Part shown: piece by piece, positions 16,657 through 24,724 of the stretch
Layout of the letters: the number at the start of each line of letters is the position of its first letter
Position numbering within the stretch: the stretch's first letter is position 1
Assembly (NCBI RefSeq): GCF_014673215.1
Contig: NZ_JACWMS010000001.1
Location: forward strand, 1,116,001-1,180,000
Length of the DNA stretch: 64,000 bases
Origin: Gordonia hankookensis
Lineage (GTDB): Bacteria; Actinomycetota; Actinomycetes; Mycobacteriales; Mycobacteriaceae
Direction: 5' to 3'
Translations under genes and position numbers: made by a program
The notes under the pieces: model-generated
What the model saw: only the letters and a program-made list of their open reading frames with translations
Told to the model about the DNA's origin: nothing
The model's database searches: none

Positions 16657-18212
16657 CAATCCATCGTCGGGATGACGAACTCGGCGCCATCCTTGACACC
16701 GGACGGCCATCTGGTCGTGACGGTCTTGGTCTTGGTGTAGAACTGGACCGATGCCGGGCCGTGTTGGTTGAGGTCCCCGAATCCGGACCGCTTCCAGCCA
16801 CCAAAGGTGTAGTACGCCACCGGAACCGGGATCGGCACGTTCACGCCGACCATGCCGACGTTGACCCGCGCGGTGAAGTCGCGGGCGGCGTCGCCGTCCT
16901 GCGTGAAGATCGCGACACCGTTGCCGTATTGGTGATCCGAGGCCAGCGCGAGCGCCTCCTCGTAGTCGGCGGCCCGCACGATCTGCAGCACCGGGCCGAA
17001 GATCTCGTCCGTGTAGCTCGTCATGTCCTTGGTGACATGATCGAAAAGCGTCGGCCCGATGAAGAACCCGTTCGAGAGGTCCTCGTCGCCGTACTGCTGC
17101 TCGTCACTACTCCGCTCACGCCCGTCGATGACGAGTTCGGCACCTTCCTCGACACCCTTGCCGATATAGCCCTTCACGCGCTCGAGCGCGGCGGCCGTGA
17201 CCAACGGCCCGTAGTCGGCCTTGGGGTCGAGGCTGTGACCGACGCGCAACGCATTGACCTTGTCGACGAGCTTGGCCCGCAGGCGTTCTGCGGTCTGCTC
17301 ACCGACCGGAACCGCGACGCTGATCGCCATGCACCGCTCGCCGGCACTGCCGTAGCCGGCGCCGATGAGCGCATCGACGGCCTGATCCATGTTGGCATCC
17401 GGCATGACGATCATGTGGTTCTTGGCGCCCCCGAAGCACTGTGAGCGCTTGCCGTTCGCGGCGGCCGTCGCGTAGATGTACTGCGCGATGTCGGAGCTGC
17501 CGACGAATCCGAGTGCCTGCACGTCAGGGTTGTTCAGCAGCGCATCGACCGATTCCTTGTCGCCGTGGACGACCTGGAAGACGCCGTCGGGCAGACCTGC
17601 CTCGCTGAAGAGTTCGGCCAGCCGTACGGGCACCGATGGATCGCGCTCACTGGGCTTGAGGATGAACGCGTTGCCACAGGCCAGCGCAGGCCCCGCCTTC
17701 CACAGCGGGATCATCGCCGGGAAGTTGAAGGGCGTGATGCCGGCGACCACGCCCAGCGGCTGGCGGATCGAGTGGACGTCGATGCCGCCGCCCGCGCCCT
17801 CGGTGAACTCACCCTTGAGCAAATGCGGGATGCCGATCGCGAACTCGATGACCTCGATACCGCGCTGGATGTCACCCTTGGCATCGGGATGGGTCTTGCC
17901 GTGCTCGAGCGAGAGCAGGGTGGCCAGTTCGTCGGCATTCTGGTTGACCAGATCGACAAAGCGCATCAGCACGCGGGCACGGCGCTGCGGGTTCCAGGCC
18001 GCCCACTCACGCTGCGCCTCGACGGCGGTGGCGACCGCGGCGTCGACCTCGGCGGTGTCGGCGAGCGGAACCCTGGCGGCGACGGCGCCGGTGCTGGGAT
18101 TGAAGACGTCGGCGAAACGACCGTCGGTGGCGGTCACCAGGGCACCGTTCAGGAAGTGCGGAACGGTACGAACGGCGTCGGTGTGGACGTTGGCTGCATC
18201 AGTTGCGGACAC
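16656..18212 (-). CDS. mmsA: CoA-acylating methylmalonate-semialdehyde dehydrogenase
   Basis: A 518-residue aldehyde dehydrogenase converting methylmalonate semialdehyde to propionyl-CoA and CO2 with NAD and CoA. Family-specific features are VVAGITPFNFPAMIPLW, the FGGAKNHMIVMPDA block and the nucleophile Cys294 in SAGERCMAISVAVPVG, plus the C-terminal GWKRSGFGDLNQHG. The best start is GTG at 18212, with AAGGTGA upstream; a longer frame to 18326 lacks support. First gene of the valine operon, coupled to the acyl-CoA dehydrogenase by ATGA. The C-terminal ends at the usual position. Confidence 0.93.
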   Translation of the reverse strand: MSATDAANVHTDAVRTVPHFLNGALVTATDGRFADVFNPSTGAVAARVPLADTAEVDAAVATAVEAQREWAAWNPQRRARVLMRFVDLVNQNADELATLLSLEHGKTHPDAKGDIQRGIEVIEFAIGIPHLLKGEFTEGAGGGIDVHSIRQPLGVVAGITPFNFPAMIPLWKAGPALACGNAFILKPSERDPSVPVRLAELFSEAGLPDGVFQVVHGDKESVDALLNNPDVQALGFVGSSDIAQYIYATAAANGKRSQCFGGAKNHMIVMPDANMDQAVDALIGAGYGSAGERCMAISVAVPVGEQTAERLRAKLVDKVNALRVGHSLDPKADYGPLVTAAALERVKGYIGKGVEEGAELVIDGRERSSDEQQYGDEDLSNGFFIGPTLFDHVTKDMTSYTDEIFGPVLQIVRAADYEEALALASDHQYGNGVAIFTQDGDAARDFTARVNVGMVGVNVPIPVPVAYYTFGGWKRSGFGDLNQHGPASVQFYTKTKTVTTRWPSGVKDGAEFVIPTMD

Positions 18213-18275
18213 GTGTAGATCACCTTGATTCACAGTCGGATGGCGAGCAGGCCGATGTGGCGTGCATCTCCCAAT

Positions 18276-18291
18276 AGTAGGACATCCAAGT
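18276..18291. promoter_or_regulatory. Possible operator upstream of mmsA
   Basis: AGTAGGACATCCAAGT is an imperfect palindrome around GGA-CA-TCC, 10 of 16 positions self-complementary, 64 bp upstream of the mmsA start. It resembles TTGGA-N2-TCCAA-type sites seen before branched-chain catabolic genes, but the regulator is unknown and the call is tentative. Confidence 0.3.
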
Positions 18292-18337
18292 AAATCTGCA
18301 ACCCCCTCCCATCTGCGAACTACCACCAGGCAGCGAG

Positions 18338-18356
18338 TTAGGGTAGCCTACCTTCA
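18338..18356. promoter_or_regulatory. IdeR/DtxR-type iron box upstream of flavodoxin
   Basis: TTAGGGTAGCCTACCTTCA matches 14 of 19 positions of the IdeR/DtxR consensus and is itself a good inverted repeat (7 of 9 paired around the central C). It lies 49 bp before the flavodoxin start, a promoter position where iron-loaded IdeR would repress. Confidence 0.7.
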
Positions 18357-18404
18357 ACTATGTGGTCGTGACCTCCGCGAGGCGAGGTCGAAAGGGGTTC
18401 TGTC

Positions 18405-18866
18405 ATGTCGGTCGTCATCTTGTACGGCACGGAAACAGGCAACTGCGAGTTGGTCGCGGACGCCATCTCCGATGTCCTCGCGGTGAATCACGACCCGTCG
18501 ATCTATGACATGAGCGAGTACTCGGTGGAAGATCTCGATCCCGCCGACTTCCTGATCATCGTGTGCTCGACCTATGGCGAGGGCGAGCTGCCCAGCGGTG
18601 CCGAACCGTTCGCCGAGGAACTCGACGATGTGGAGCCGGACCTGACCGGCGTGCGTTTTGCGCTGTTCGGGCTCGGCGACAGCGTGTACGGCGAGACCTT
18701 CAACCACGGCGGCGAGATCATCGCCGAGAAGCTGGCCGCGCGCGGAGCCGTGCAGGTCGGCGTTCACGCACGTCACGACAACTCGTCGGCGGTCAAACCG
18801 GCCGCACTGGCGGCCGAATGGGCCGAGGGCATCATCGAATTCGTCGAGCCGGTCAACGCCGGCTGA
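18405..18866 (+). CDS. Flavodoxin-domain protein, probably iron-regulated
   Basis: A 153-residue cytoplasmic flavodoxin-like electron carrier. The FMN phosphate loop is YGTETGNCEL near residues 7-16, the FMN-ring loops are CSTYGEGELPSG and FGLGDSVYGETFNHGG, and no fused reductase domain follows, so it is a free-standing short-chain type domain, also related to MioC. The overlapping IdeR-type box suggests expression during iron starvation, when flavodoxins classically replace iron-sulphur ferredoxins. The partner is unknown. The ATG has no strong ribosome site but is the only start upstream of the FMN loop. Confidence 0.88.
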   Translation: MSVVILYGTETGNCELVADAISDVLAVNHDPSIYDMSEYSVEDLDPADFLIIVCSTYGEGELPSGAEPFAEELDDVEPDLTGVRFALFGLGDSVYGETFNHGGEIIAEKLAARGAVQVGVHARHDNSSAVKPAALAAEWAEGIIEFVEPVNAG

Positions 18867-18875
18867 CGCGCCACC

Positions 18876-19742
18876 TCACGGGACGACGACCTCGTCGGCC
18901 GCGGCCTTCCGCGTTCGGCAATTGGCCTCGTCGGCACGGACCGCGGCAAGTTTGGCGAGTTCGAGGACGGCACGGACCATCAGGGCGAGCACGACGCCGA
19001 GGAACAGCGCGGTCGGCACCGAGACATTGAGGTTCTCACCGAGCAGCACGACACCCAGTCCCATCGAAACCGCGAGTTCGATCACCGTGAGTGCCGGGAA
19101 CGACGTCTGCAGCTCGCCGGCGCCGAACGCCCGCTGCTGGGCGACGACACCGCCCGCGGCCACCACGAGGAACATATAGAACTCCGGCTGGAGGAACGCT
19201 CCCACGAAGTCGTGGATGAACTGGTAGGCGATGGTCTTGACCAGCAGCGCCGACATGCCGAACAGGGCTCCCGCGGTGACGCCGTACAAGAGCGCCTTGT
19301 AATGCTGATTGGACCGTTCGGCCGCCAGGACGCAACCGACCAGGACGACGATCACCGCACCGATCGTCACGACCATCAGCAGTCCGCCCGGCCGGCGTAG
19401 CGACGGCTCGGGTCGCGAGATGGCCAGGAAGACCGTCACGCAGACCACCAGCACTGCACCCCATGTCCACTCCGGCTTCAGCGGCCATCGGTGATCGGCC
19501 CACGCCTCCATCGGCAGGGCGAACAGTATCGCGAGCACCACGAGGGGTTGCACGAGCAGAATCGATCCCAGCCCCAGGGCCGCGACCTGCGCCGCGAATC
19601 CACACAGGGCCACGGTCGCACCGATCCACCAGCCCCGACCGATGGCGCCGCTGGCATGGGACGCGCGCTGACGCATCACCGTACCGCCGGCGATCAGTAC
19701 TGCTGCGAGGATCGACAGCAGCGCGGGAACCCAGGAGTGCAC
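18876..19742 (-). CDS. DMT-superfamily (EamA-like) membrane protein
   Basis: An integral membrane protein of about 288 residues with nine or ten hydrophobic segments arranged like DMT-superfamily transporters (LLSILAAVLIAGGTVMRQRA, GSILLVQPLVVLAILFALPM, ALLYGVTAGALFGMSALLVK, MGLGVVLLGENLNVS). Substrate unknown. The frame is open to a GTG at 19841, but that adds a soluble, repetitive N-terminus. I prefer GTG 19742, where the first membrane helix starts. Neither start has a convincing ribosome site. Converges on the flavodoxin gene. Confidence 0.75.
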   Translation of the reverse strand: MHSWVPALLSILAAVLIAGGTVMRQRASHASGAIGRGWWIGATVALCGFAAQVAALGLGSILLVQPLVVLAILFALPMEAWADHRWPLKPEWTWGAVLVVCVTVFLAISRPEPSLRRPGGLLMVVTIGAVIVVLVGCVLAAERSNQHYKALLYGVTAGALFGMSALLVKTIAYQFIHDFVGAFLQPEFYMFLVVAAGGVVAQQRAFGAGELQTSFPALTVIELAVSMGLGVVLLGENLNVSVPTALFLGVVLALMVRAVLELAKLAAVRADEANCRTRKAAADEVVVP

Positions 19743-19806
19743 CCTGTCCAGGCTATCGGTTGGCGAGCGTGGTTCAACCTGTCCGGATCGACGCGGGTCA
19801 CGGTAG

Positions 19807-19847
19807 GTGTCCACCACGATGTCACGGTGTGTGTCCACCACGATGTC
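19807..19847. repeat. Two-copy 17-bp direct repeat, 24-bp period
   Basis: GTGTCCACCACGATGTC occurs at 19807-19823 and again at 19831-19847. It lies between the DMT gene and the divergent small gene at 19872. If the longer DMT start were used it would encode the near-repeat VDTHRDIV VDTYRDPR. It could be a direct-repeat operator instead; no regulator is known. Confidence 0.6.
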
Positions 19848-19871
19848 GGCTCGGCGTCGTAGGTTGGGTGC

Positions 19872-20153
19872 ATGCGGTACCAGGCCGAACTCGAACGTCT
19901 CACCACATTGGACGCCGACGCGATCAGCCGCGCCTGTTCGTCACGGGAGGCGGTCATGGAACTGATCGAGGTGGCGATCGACGAATGCATCGAGTACGAC
20001 GAACTCGCCGACGAGCACCTCGCGACCGGTGACCACGAGGACGCCGCCTATTGCCGACAGGAGGCTGCCGCGTGGCGCGCCACCACGGCCGTGCTGCAGA
20101 CACTCGGGGCTGCGACGTTTCGGCCGCGCCGTCGTTCCGCGGGCGCGGCATGA
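19872..20153 (+). CDS. Small hypothetical protein
   Basis: A 93-residue, mostly helical, acidic protein (AVMELIEVAIDECIEYDELADEH, DAAYCRQEAAAWRATT). No family recognised. Its stop overlaps the start of the phosphatase gene in an ATGA, so the two are probably translationally coupled; this is the main reason to believe it is expressed. The start at 19872 is ATG without a strong ribosome site. Confidence 0.6.
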   Translation: MRYQAELERLTTLDADAISRACSSREAVMELIEVAIDECIEYDELADEHLATGDHEDAAYCRQEAAAWRATTAVLQTLGAATFRPRRRSAGAA

Positions 20154-20644
20154 CGCGCACGCTGGTACTGATGCGGCACGGGAAGTCCGGCTACCCATCG
20201 GGGGTCGGAGACCATGAGCGCCCTCTGGCCGACCGCGGCCGACGTGAAGCCGCCCTCGCCGGACGATGGATGGCCGACGAGGGGCTGGCCATCGACGCCG
20301 TTGTGTGCTCGACAGCCACCCGGACGCGCGAGACCTTGGATCGCACCGGCATCTCCGCGCCCACCACCTACGTCGACGACATCTACGGTGGCGCACCGCA
20401 CGAGATCCTCGAGGCACTGAGGATCCACGCGCCCACCGACGCCTCGACGGTACTGGTCGTCGGACATTCGCCCGGCATGCCGACCACGGCCCTCACCCTC
20501 GATTCCGACGGATACATCGAGCGTTTCCCGACTTCGGCCTATGCCGTGGTGACGATCGGACTCCCCTGGGACCGGATCGGAGTCGATGTCGACCCGGACG
20601 CCCATCTCATCGGCGTACGCATCCCCCGGGCCGCCGACGACTGA
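20150..20644 (+). CDS. SixA-type histidine phosphatase
   Basis: A 164-residue histidine-phosphatase-superfamily protein. The phosphohistidine motif is LVLMRHGKSG (RHG near residue 9-11), followed by the second conserved Arg in ATRTRETLDR and the distal His in LVVGHSPGMPTT. Size and motif order match the SixA branch, which dephosphorylates phosphohistidine on signalling or phosphotransfer proteins; the substrate here is unknown. Coupled by ATGA overlap to the small gene upstream. Confidence 0.85.
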   Translation: MTRTLVLMRHGKSGYPSGVGDHERPLADRGRREAALAGRWMADEGLAIDAVVCSTATRTRETLDRTGISAPTTYVDDIYGGAPHEILEALRIHAPTDASTVLVVGHSPGMPTTALTLDSDGYIERFPTSAYAVVTIGLPWDRIGVDVDPDAHLIGVRIPRAADD

Positions 20645-20709
20645 CCGCCGCGTCGAGGCTCTCCGCGTCGTGACGTCCACCGAGCATCCCGATGCGGTAA
20701 CGTCCGGAT

Positions 20710-20733
20710 CGGATTGCGGAATTGCGCAATCCG
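20710..20733. promoter_or_regulatory. Operator palindrome upstream of arsR-type gene
   Basis: Inverted repeat CGGATTGCG (20710-20718) / CGCAATCCG (20725-20733), 9 perfect pairs with a 6-bp spacer; the right half also contains the perfect ATTGCGCAAT. It lies 61 bp before the ArsR-family start, consistent with an autoregulatory site. Confidence 0.65.
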
Positions 20734-20793
20734 TGTATCCGTCAAGCCATGGGCCCGCCGCTCCCGGATCGTCGCTCGCAAGGAGATCTCCAC

Positions 20794-21177
20794 GTGCCGA
20801 CCACGACCTCGACCAGCTCGGATGGTCCCGAGCGGCCGCTGTACGAGATCAAGGCAAACCTGTTCAAGGCACTCGCCCACCCCGCACGCATTCGGGTTCT
20901 CGAGGTACTGAGCGCGAACGGGGATCCGACGGCGGTGAGCGAGCTGCTCACGATCACCGAGATCGAGCCGACACGACTCTCGCAGCACCTCGCCGTGCTG
21001 AAGAGGCACCACGTGGTGGCCGCCCAACGGGTGGGCAACTCGGTGTTCTACGAACTCGCCCATCCCGAGATCGCCGAGCTCCTGGTGATCGCCCGGACCT
21101 TCCTCGCCGCCACGCTGGGCGCACGCCGCGACCAGCTCGACGCCATCGCGTCGTTGCCGCCTCTGACCAGGTCGTGA
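20794..21177 (+). CDS. ArsR/SmtB-family transcriptional regulator
   Basis: A 127-residue winged-helix regulator. Core: LYEIKANLFKALAHPARIRVLEVLSANGD, the recognition segment VSELLTITEIEPTRLSQHLAVLKRHHVV, and the wing AQRVGNSVFYELAHPEIAELL. There is no Cys pair in the recognition helix, so it is not a classical ArsR/CmtR metal site; it may sense another signal. GTG at 20794 follows an excellent AAGGAGATC site; a longer frame from 20722 overlaps the palindromic operator and is less likely. It stands alone, converging on a lipase gene, so its target other than itself is not evident. Confidence 0.87.
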   Translation: MPTTTSTSSDGPERPLYEIKANLFKALAHPARIRVLEVLSANGDPTAVSELLTITEIEPTRLSQHLAVLKRHHVVAAQRVGNSVFYELAHPEIAELLVIARTFLAATLGARRDQLDAIASLPPLTRS

Positions 21178-21189
21178 CGGCTCCCCCGG

Positions 21190-22143
21190 TCAACCACCCG
21201 TGTAGGGCGGTACCGCAACACACGGCACCGGACGCGGATGTGCCGAATCCAACGCATTGAGCACCATCGTCGACGATCGGCGATTGGCGACGATCGAGAG
21301 GTGATCGGAATGATCTTCCGGACAGCCTTGCTGCACAACGATATTTGTCACCTGCGTCCCGGGCGGACCCGCGAGGAGCCCATTGCTGTAGGGCGTCACG
21401 ATCTCGTCGTCGCGGGTCGTGATGTTGGTGTAGCGAACACCCGGTAGGTACGGGGTGCCCCGACGCACCGCGTGATTGAAATCCGTGTCGGACGGAGGTG
21501 CCGAGCAGTCCGCGCAGTGCGGGGGCGTCAGCGGCGAGATACCCAGTCTCCGCTGCACGAGCGACACCATCGCGCTGCGGGCATCGTCTTCGTCGGGCCC
21601 CTGCCGCCAGTACGGGGCGAGCGACACATAGTTCGCGACCTTGTCACGCCCACCGAGGTACTTCATCCAGTAGGTCGGGATCTCGGTGCCCAGCGAATGG
21701 CCCACGATATCCACTTTCTCGGCGCCGGTGGTGGCCAGAACACGGTCGGCGAATGTCTTGATCTGCCAGGCACCGTCCTGCTTCACCCCGAGCCCACCGA
21801 GTGCCGAGGCAGGCCACACGGTGGACAGCGCCCCGTAGGTCGGCGCGTAGACACAGTAGCCGGCGTTGGCCAGTACCGGCGCGAGCGTCGCCCAGTTCGT
21901 CTGTCGGCCACCACCGCTGCCGTGTACCAGGATCACCGGTCGTGGATGGATGCGTGAGGGTCGGCAGCGAAAATTGTTGGTACCCGGTAGCGATCCACCC
22001 GGGTTGCCGAGTTCGGCGGTGACCCCGGCGAGGAAGTCATAGGTCACCGGTAGCGGTTCGGGCCGCGCTGCCGCCTGCCCCGGGGCCACGAACCCGATGA
22101 GCGCCAGCAGCCCGGCCACCGCCCACACCAACCGCCGCATCAT
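21190..22143 (-). CDS. Secreted lipase/esterase, alpha/beta hydrolase
   Basis: A 317-residue exported hydrolase: signal peptide MMRRLVWAVAGLLALIGFVA with cleavage near AAA at about residue 26. The oxyanion strand is VILVHGSGGGRQTNW and the nucleophile Ser150 lies in DIVGHSLGTE; Asp is probably in NITTRDDEIVTP and His in CPEDHSDHLSI. The pattern matches class 2 lipases (EstA/LipA type), usually secreted triacylglycerol lipases or esterases. Four Cys (FRC, CADC and others) could form disulphides. Its tandem ATG overlaps the polymerase stop (ATGATG containing TGA), so it is coupled to dinB. Confidence 0.85.
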   Translation of the reverse strand: MMRRLVWAVAGLLALIGFVAPGQAAARPEPLPVTYDFLAGVTAELGNPGGSLPGTNNFRCRPSRIHPRPVILVHGSGGGRQTNWATLAPVLANAGYCVYAPTYGALSTVWPASALGGLGVKQDGAWQIKTFADRVLATTGAEKVDIVGHSLGTEIPTYWMKYLGGRDKVANYVSLAPYWRQGPDEDDARSAMVSLVQRRLGISPLTPPHCADCSAPPSDTDFNHAVRRGTPYLPGVRYTNITTRDDEIVTPYSNGLLAGPPGTQVTNIVVQQGCPEDHSDHLSIVANRRSSTMVLNALDSAHPRPVPCVAVPPYTGG

Positions 22144-23270
22144 GATTCGTCCTCCGCCTCATCCGATTCGTCGGTGACCAGGTCCAACCGGACGCCGAGG
22201 AGCCGGACGGGTCGATCCCGTTCGAAGTCGTCGAGCAGTGCGACCACGACGGGCTCGATGTCGTCGTACACGGTGGTCGGTCCGGCCAGCTTGCGGGACT
22301 TGGTGCGGGTGAAGAACGTCGACGTCCGCAGTGTCACCGCAACCCGGAAGACCACCCGCTCCTCGGTCAGTACCTGGTCGAGCACCTCGCGGGCCAATAC
22401 CTTTGCGGCTGCGCGCATTTCCTCCTGATCGACCAGGTCGACGGGAAACGTCCGCGACTTCGAGTGCGAACGGGCCAGCCACGGCTCCTCGGTGATCGTC
22501 GCATCGCCGCCCCCACGACACAGCACGTACAGCCAATTGCCCTGATGGGGACCGAAGATCCCGATCAGATCCTCGCGAGACGTCGCGATCAGCTGGTGCA
22601 CGGTGTCGACTCCCTGTGCGGCGAGTTTCGCGGCCGTCTTCGGGCCGACGCTCCACAGATCGCGACACGGTCGGTCGCCCATCAACTCCAGCCAGTTCCG
22701 GGAGTCGAGGAGGAACACCTTGTCGTCGGCGGACTTCTTGGCGAAGCCGGTGGCCATCTTCGCGCGCTGTTTGTTGTCGCTGATCCCGATCGAACACGCG
22801 AGGCCGTTCGCGGACAGGACCGCCGCCCGGATCTCTTGGGCGATCTGGCGAACCCGCGTATCGTCGATCTCCGCCTCGGTGACGTCGGCAGCCCCGCCGG
22901 CCAGGATCGGCTCGACGCCCACATAGGCCTCATCCCACCCCCACACCTCGACGGGATGTCCGAAACTCCGTAAGACCGACATCACCTCGCCCGACGCGAC
23001 GTCATAGGCCGGGATGTCCAACGGCAGATAGACCGCGTCGGGCAACTTTCGATGCGCGGCTCGCAACGGCATCCCCGCTCGCACCCCCACATCGCGCGCC
23101 TCATAGGACGCGCAGGTCACCACTTTTCGCGCCTCGGTGGGAACGCCGTTGCCACCGACGATCACCGCGACGTCGACGAGCTCTGGGCTCCGCAACCGCT
23201 CGACCGAGACCTGGAATTGGTCGAGGTCCACGTGGAGCAGCCAGCGGTACCGCCGTGGAGTGTCAGCCAC
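22140..23270 (-). CDS. dinB: Y-family DNA polymerase IV
   Basis: A 376-residue translesion polymerase of the mycobacterial DinB2/DinP class. Palm acidic residues are in LLHVDLDQFQVSVE and VWGWDEAYVGVE; the thumb helix-hairpin-helix is LWSVGPKTAAKLAAQGVDTVHQL, and the little-finger domain runs to the end. Gln-Phe follows the first Asp, giving the DQF steric-gate region seen in actinobacterial relatives. The GTG at 23270 was chosen because homology starts immediately after it; its ribosome site is weak. No beta-clamp motif is obvious at the C-terminus. A promoter resembling that of the upstream unknown gene lies about 300 bp before the start. Confidence 0.88.
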   Translation of the reverse strand: MADTPRRYRWLLHVDLDQFQVSVERLRSPELVDVAVIVGGNGVPTEARKVVTCASYEARDVGVRAGMPLRAAHRKLPDAVYLPLDIPAYDVASGEVMSVLRSFGHPVEVWGWDEAYVGVEPILAGGAADVTEAEIDDTRVRQIAQEIRAAVLSANGLACSIGISDNKQRAKMATGFAKKSADDKVFLLDSRNWLELMGDRPCRDLWSVGPKTAAKLAAQGVDTVHQLIATSREDLIGIFGPHQGNWLYVLCRGGGDATITEEPWLARSHSKSRTFPVDLVDQEEMRAAAKVLAREVLDQVLTEERVVFRVAVTLRTSTFFTRTKSRKLAGPTTVYDDIEPVVVALLDDFERDRPVRLLGVRLDLVTDESDEAEDES

Positions 23271-23568
23271 GATCTCAGGGTACGACGACCGACTACGACG
23301 GCCGACCGGCTGCGATTTTTCGGGTCGGACCGGGCGCCGACGGCTGTACCGCCCGACGGTCCGATCCGACCCGACCCCGCGACGACGCCCTCCCCTGCGT
23401 CGACGTCGACAGGCCTTGATGCGCGGTTCGCAACGAACGCGCGGCACACTGCGGTTCACGCCAGGAAGGCGATTTGCGGGTGAGACCGGACAGCATGCCA
23501 CCTCCACAAGATCCCCTGACGTGCCGAAACCGCCACCCCCGACGGTTACCCCCGAGTAGGTTACCGTT

Positions 23569-23606
23569 GCGTAAGCTACCGCATGGTAAGTCGGCCTGTC
23601 CAGTGG
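23569..23606 (-). promoter_or_regulatory. Probable dinB promoter/operator (element A)
   Basis: On the minus strand TGGACA (23597-23602) is followed after 18 bp by TAGCTT (23573-23578), with TACC-gcat-GGTA as an inverted repeat between. It closely resembles element B at 24609-24651: both have, on the plus strand, GCGTAA then GCTACCG then GGTA and finally CTGTCCAG. In the 373-bp gap 23271-23643 I see no other gene. Confidence 0.5.
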
Positions 23607-23643
23607 TCTGCGACACTTTTTCTTCCAGCTGTGATCCAGGCGG

Positions 23644-24375
23644 TCATTGTCGGGGCGAGATCCGCAGCTCCCGGGCGTCGAGACCGACACCGCGGCAGGC
23701 TTCGCGCAGCGCATCGGGGTTGTAGACGAGCAACGACGATGCCGAGGTGTCACGTTTGCCGCCACTGAACGGCACCGACCACCGGTCCGCGCCAGGGTCG
23801 GCGAAGAAGATGCTGGCCTTGCTGATGTAGATCGACAACAACTGGCGGGCATTCGCACTGAGGCCGGGTAGCGCCTCACCCAGCACTCGCCGGAGAAGAG
23901 CCCGGTCGTCGTGCAGGGGACGCGGTCGCAGGTGCAGAGCCCGCGACGCTGTTCGACAGTCGGTCGGGTCAGTCAGCGCGTGGACGGCGACGAACGCGAA
24001 CGCGATCCGGACAACCGCGACCCCGTCGGGATCTGCCGACCACCTGGGGTATGCAACGATCGACTGCACTGCCCGAACGGGCAACGCGGACGGGATATGC
24101 GCGAGATGCCTTGGACCGCAGCCGCTTTCATCAAGCGCCTCGACGACCATCTGCTTGAGGATGCCGACCCGTTGCCCGTGCTTGCGCAGCATGCCGGACA
24201 AGGCGATCGACGACTCGAAGCTCAATGCGAACTGCTGGGGTGCGTCGAGTACGGCGTCGAGCCCGGGAATGACGACCAATTCCATGATCTCGATGGCCTC
24301 GAGTAGTTCCAAGGGCCGCCGGAAGGAATCGTCGGCCAGACCGCGCATGCGGATGGTGGTGAGTGTGTCGGGCAT
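23644..24375 (-). CDS. Hypothetical protein
   Basis: A 243-residue soluble, mainly helical protein of unrecognised family. Notable segments are the start MPDTLTTIRMRGLADDSFRR, ELLEAIEIMELVVIPGLDAV, a middle region with isolated Cys (ESGCGPRH, TDCRTA), and the tail SGGKRDTSASSLLVYNPDAL. No signal peptide or membrane helix. AAGGGGGA precedes the ATG at 24375; earlier in-frame starts lack a site. It is on the same strand as dinB, 373 bp upstream, and its own promoter is nearly the same as the dinB one, so the two may respond to the same signal. No function is proposed. Confidence 0.6.
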   Translation of the reverse strand: MPDTLTTIRMRGLADDSFRRPLELLEAIEIMELVVIPGLDAVLDAPQQFALSFESSIALSGMLRKHGQRVGILKQMVVEALDESGCGPRHLAHIPSALPVRAVQSIVAYPRWSADPDGVAVVRIAFAFVAVHALTDPTDCRTASRALHLRPRPLHDDRALLRRVLGEALPGLSANARQLLSIYISKASIFFADPGADRWSVPFSGGKRDTSASSLLVYNPDALREACRGVGLDARELRISPRQ

Positions 24376-24585
24376 GGGTCCCCCTTGCGTTGATCCTGAG
24401 TGTTGTCCTGAGGACGTCACGCCATGACCCCGCCCCGACACGTGACGCATGACGAACGACCCGCCGGCTCGACGACCGGCACCGGATTGTGAGTCGTGAT
24501 CGAAACCTCTTGCCGGAGATGACACCTCGGTCCGGTTGACGACAGACGCCGCCGGTCGAGATGAAAACCGACCCCCCAGCGCCCC

Positions 24586-24651
24586 TTACTGCTCAGTAAC
24601 TTGCGGACGCGTAACGCTACCGTAGGGTACGGAAGCCGCTCTGTCCAGAGG
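24586..24651 (-). promoter_or_regulatory. Probable promoter/operator of the hypothetical gene (element B)
   Basis: On the minus strand TGGACA (24642-24647) is followed after 17 bp by TACGGT (24619-24624). CTAC-C-GTAG overlaps the -10 and the perfect palindrome TTACTG-ct-CAGTAA (24586-24599) lies downstream of it. These palindromes suggest a TetR-type operator. The gap 24376-24724 holds this element and no gene that I can support. Confidence 0.5.
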
Positions 24652-24724
24652 CAAATCGGGCCACTACCTCGGGCTTCGGGCTATCGAACGTTCGGTCGCG
24701 GCGGCACCGCGACCGTTGCCGATG

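Noticed and set aside
23293..23616. A 107-codon minus-strand frame before dinB.
   Set aside because: Arg/Ser/Gly-rich composition without a ribosome site or domain; it overlaps the probable promoter element.
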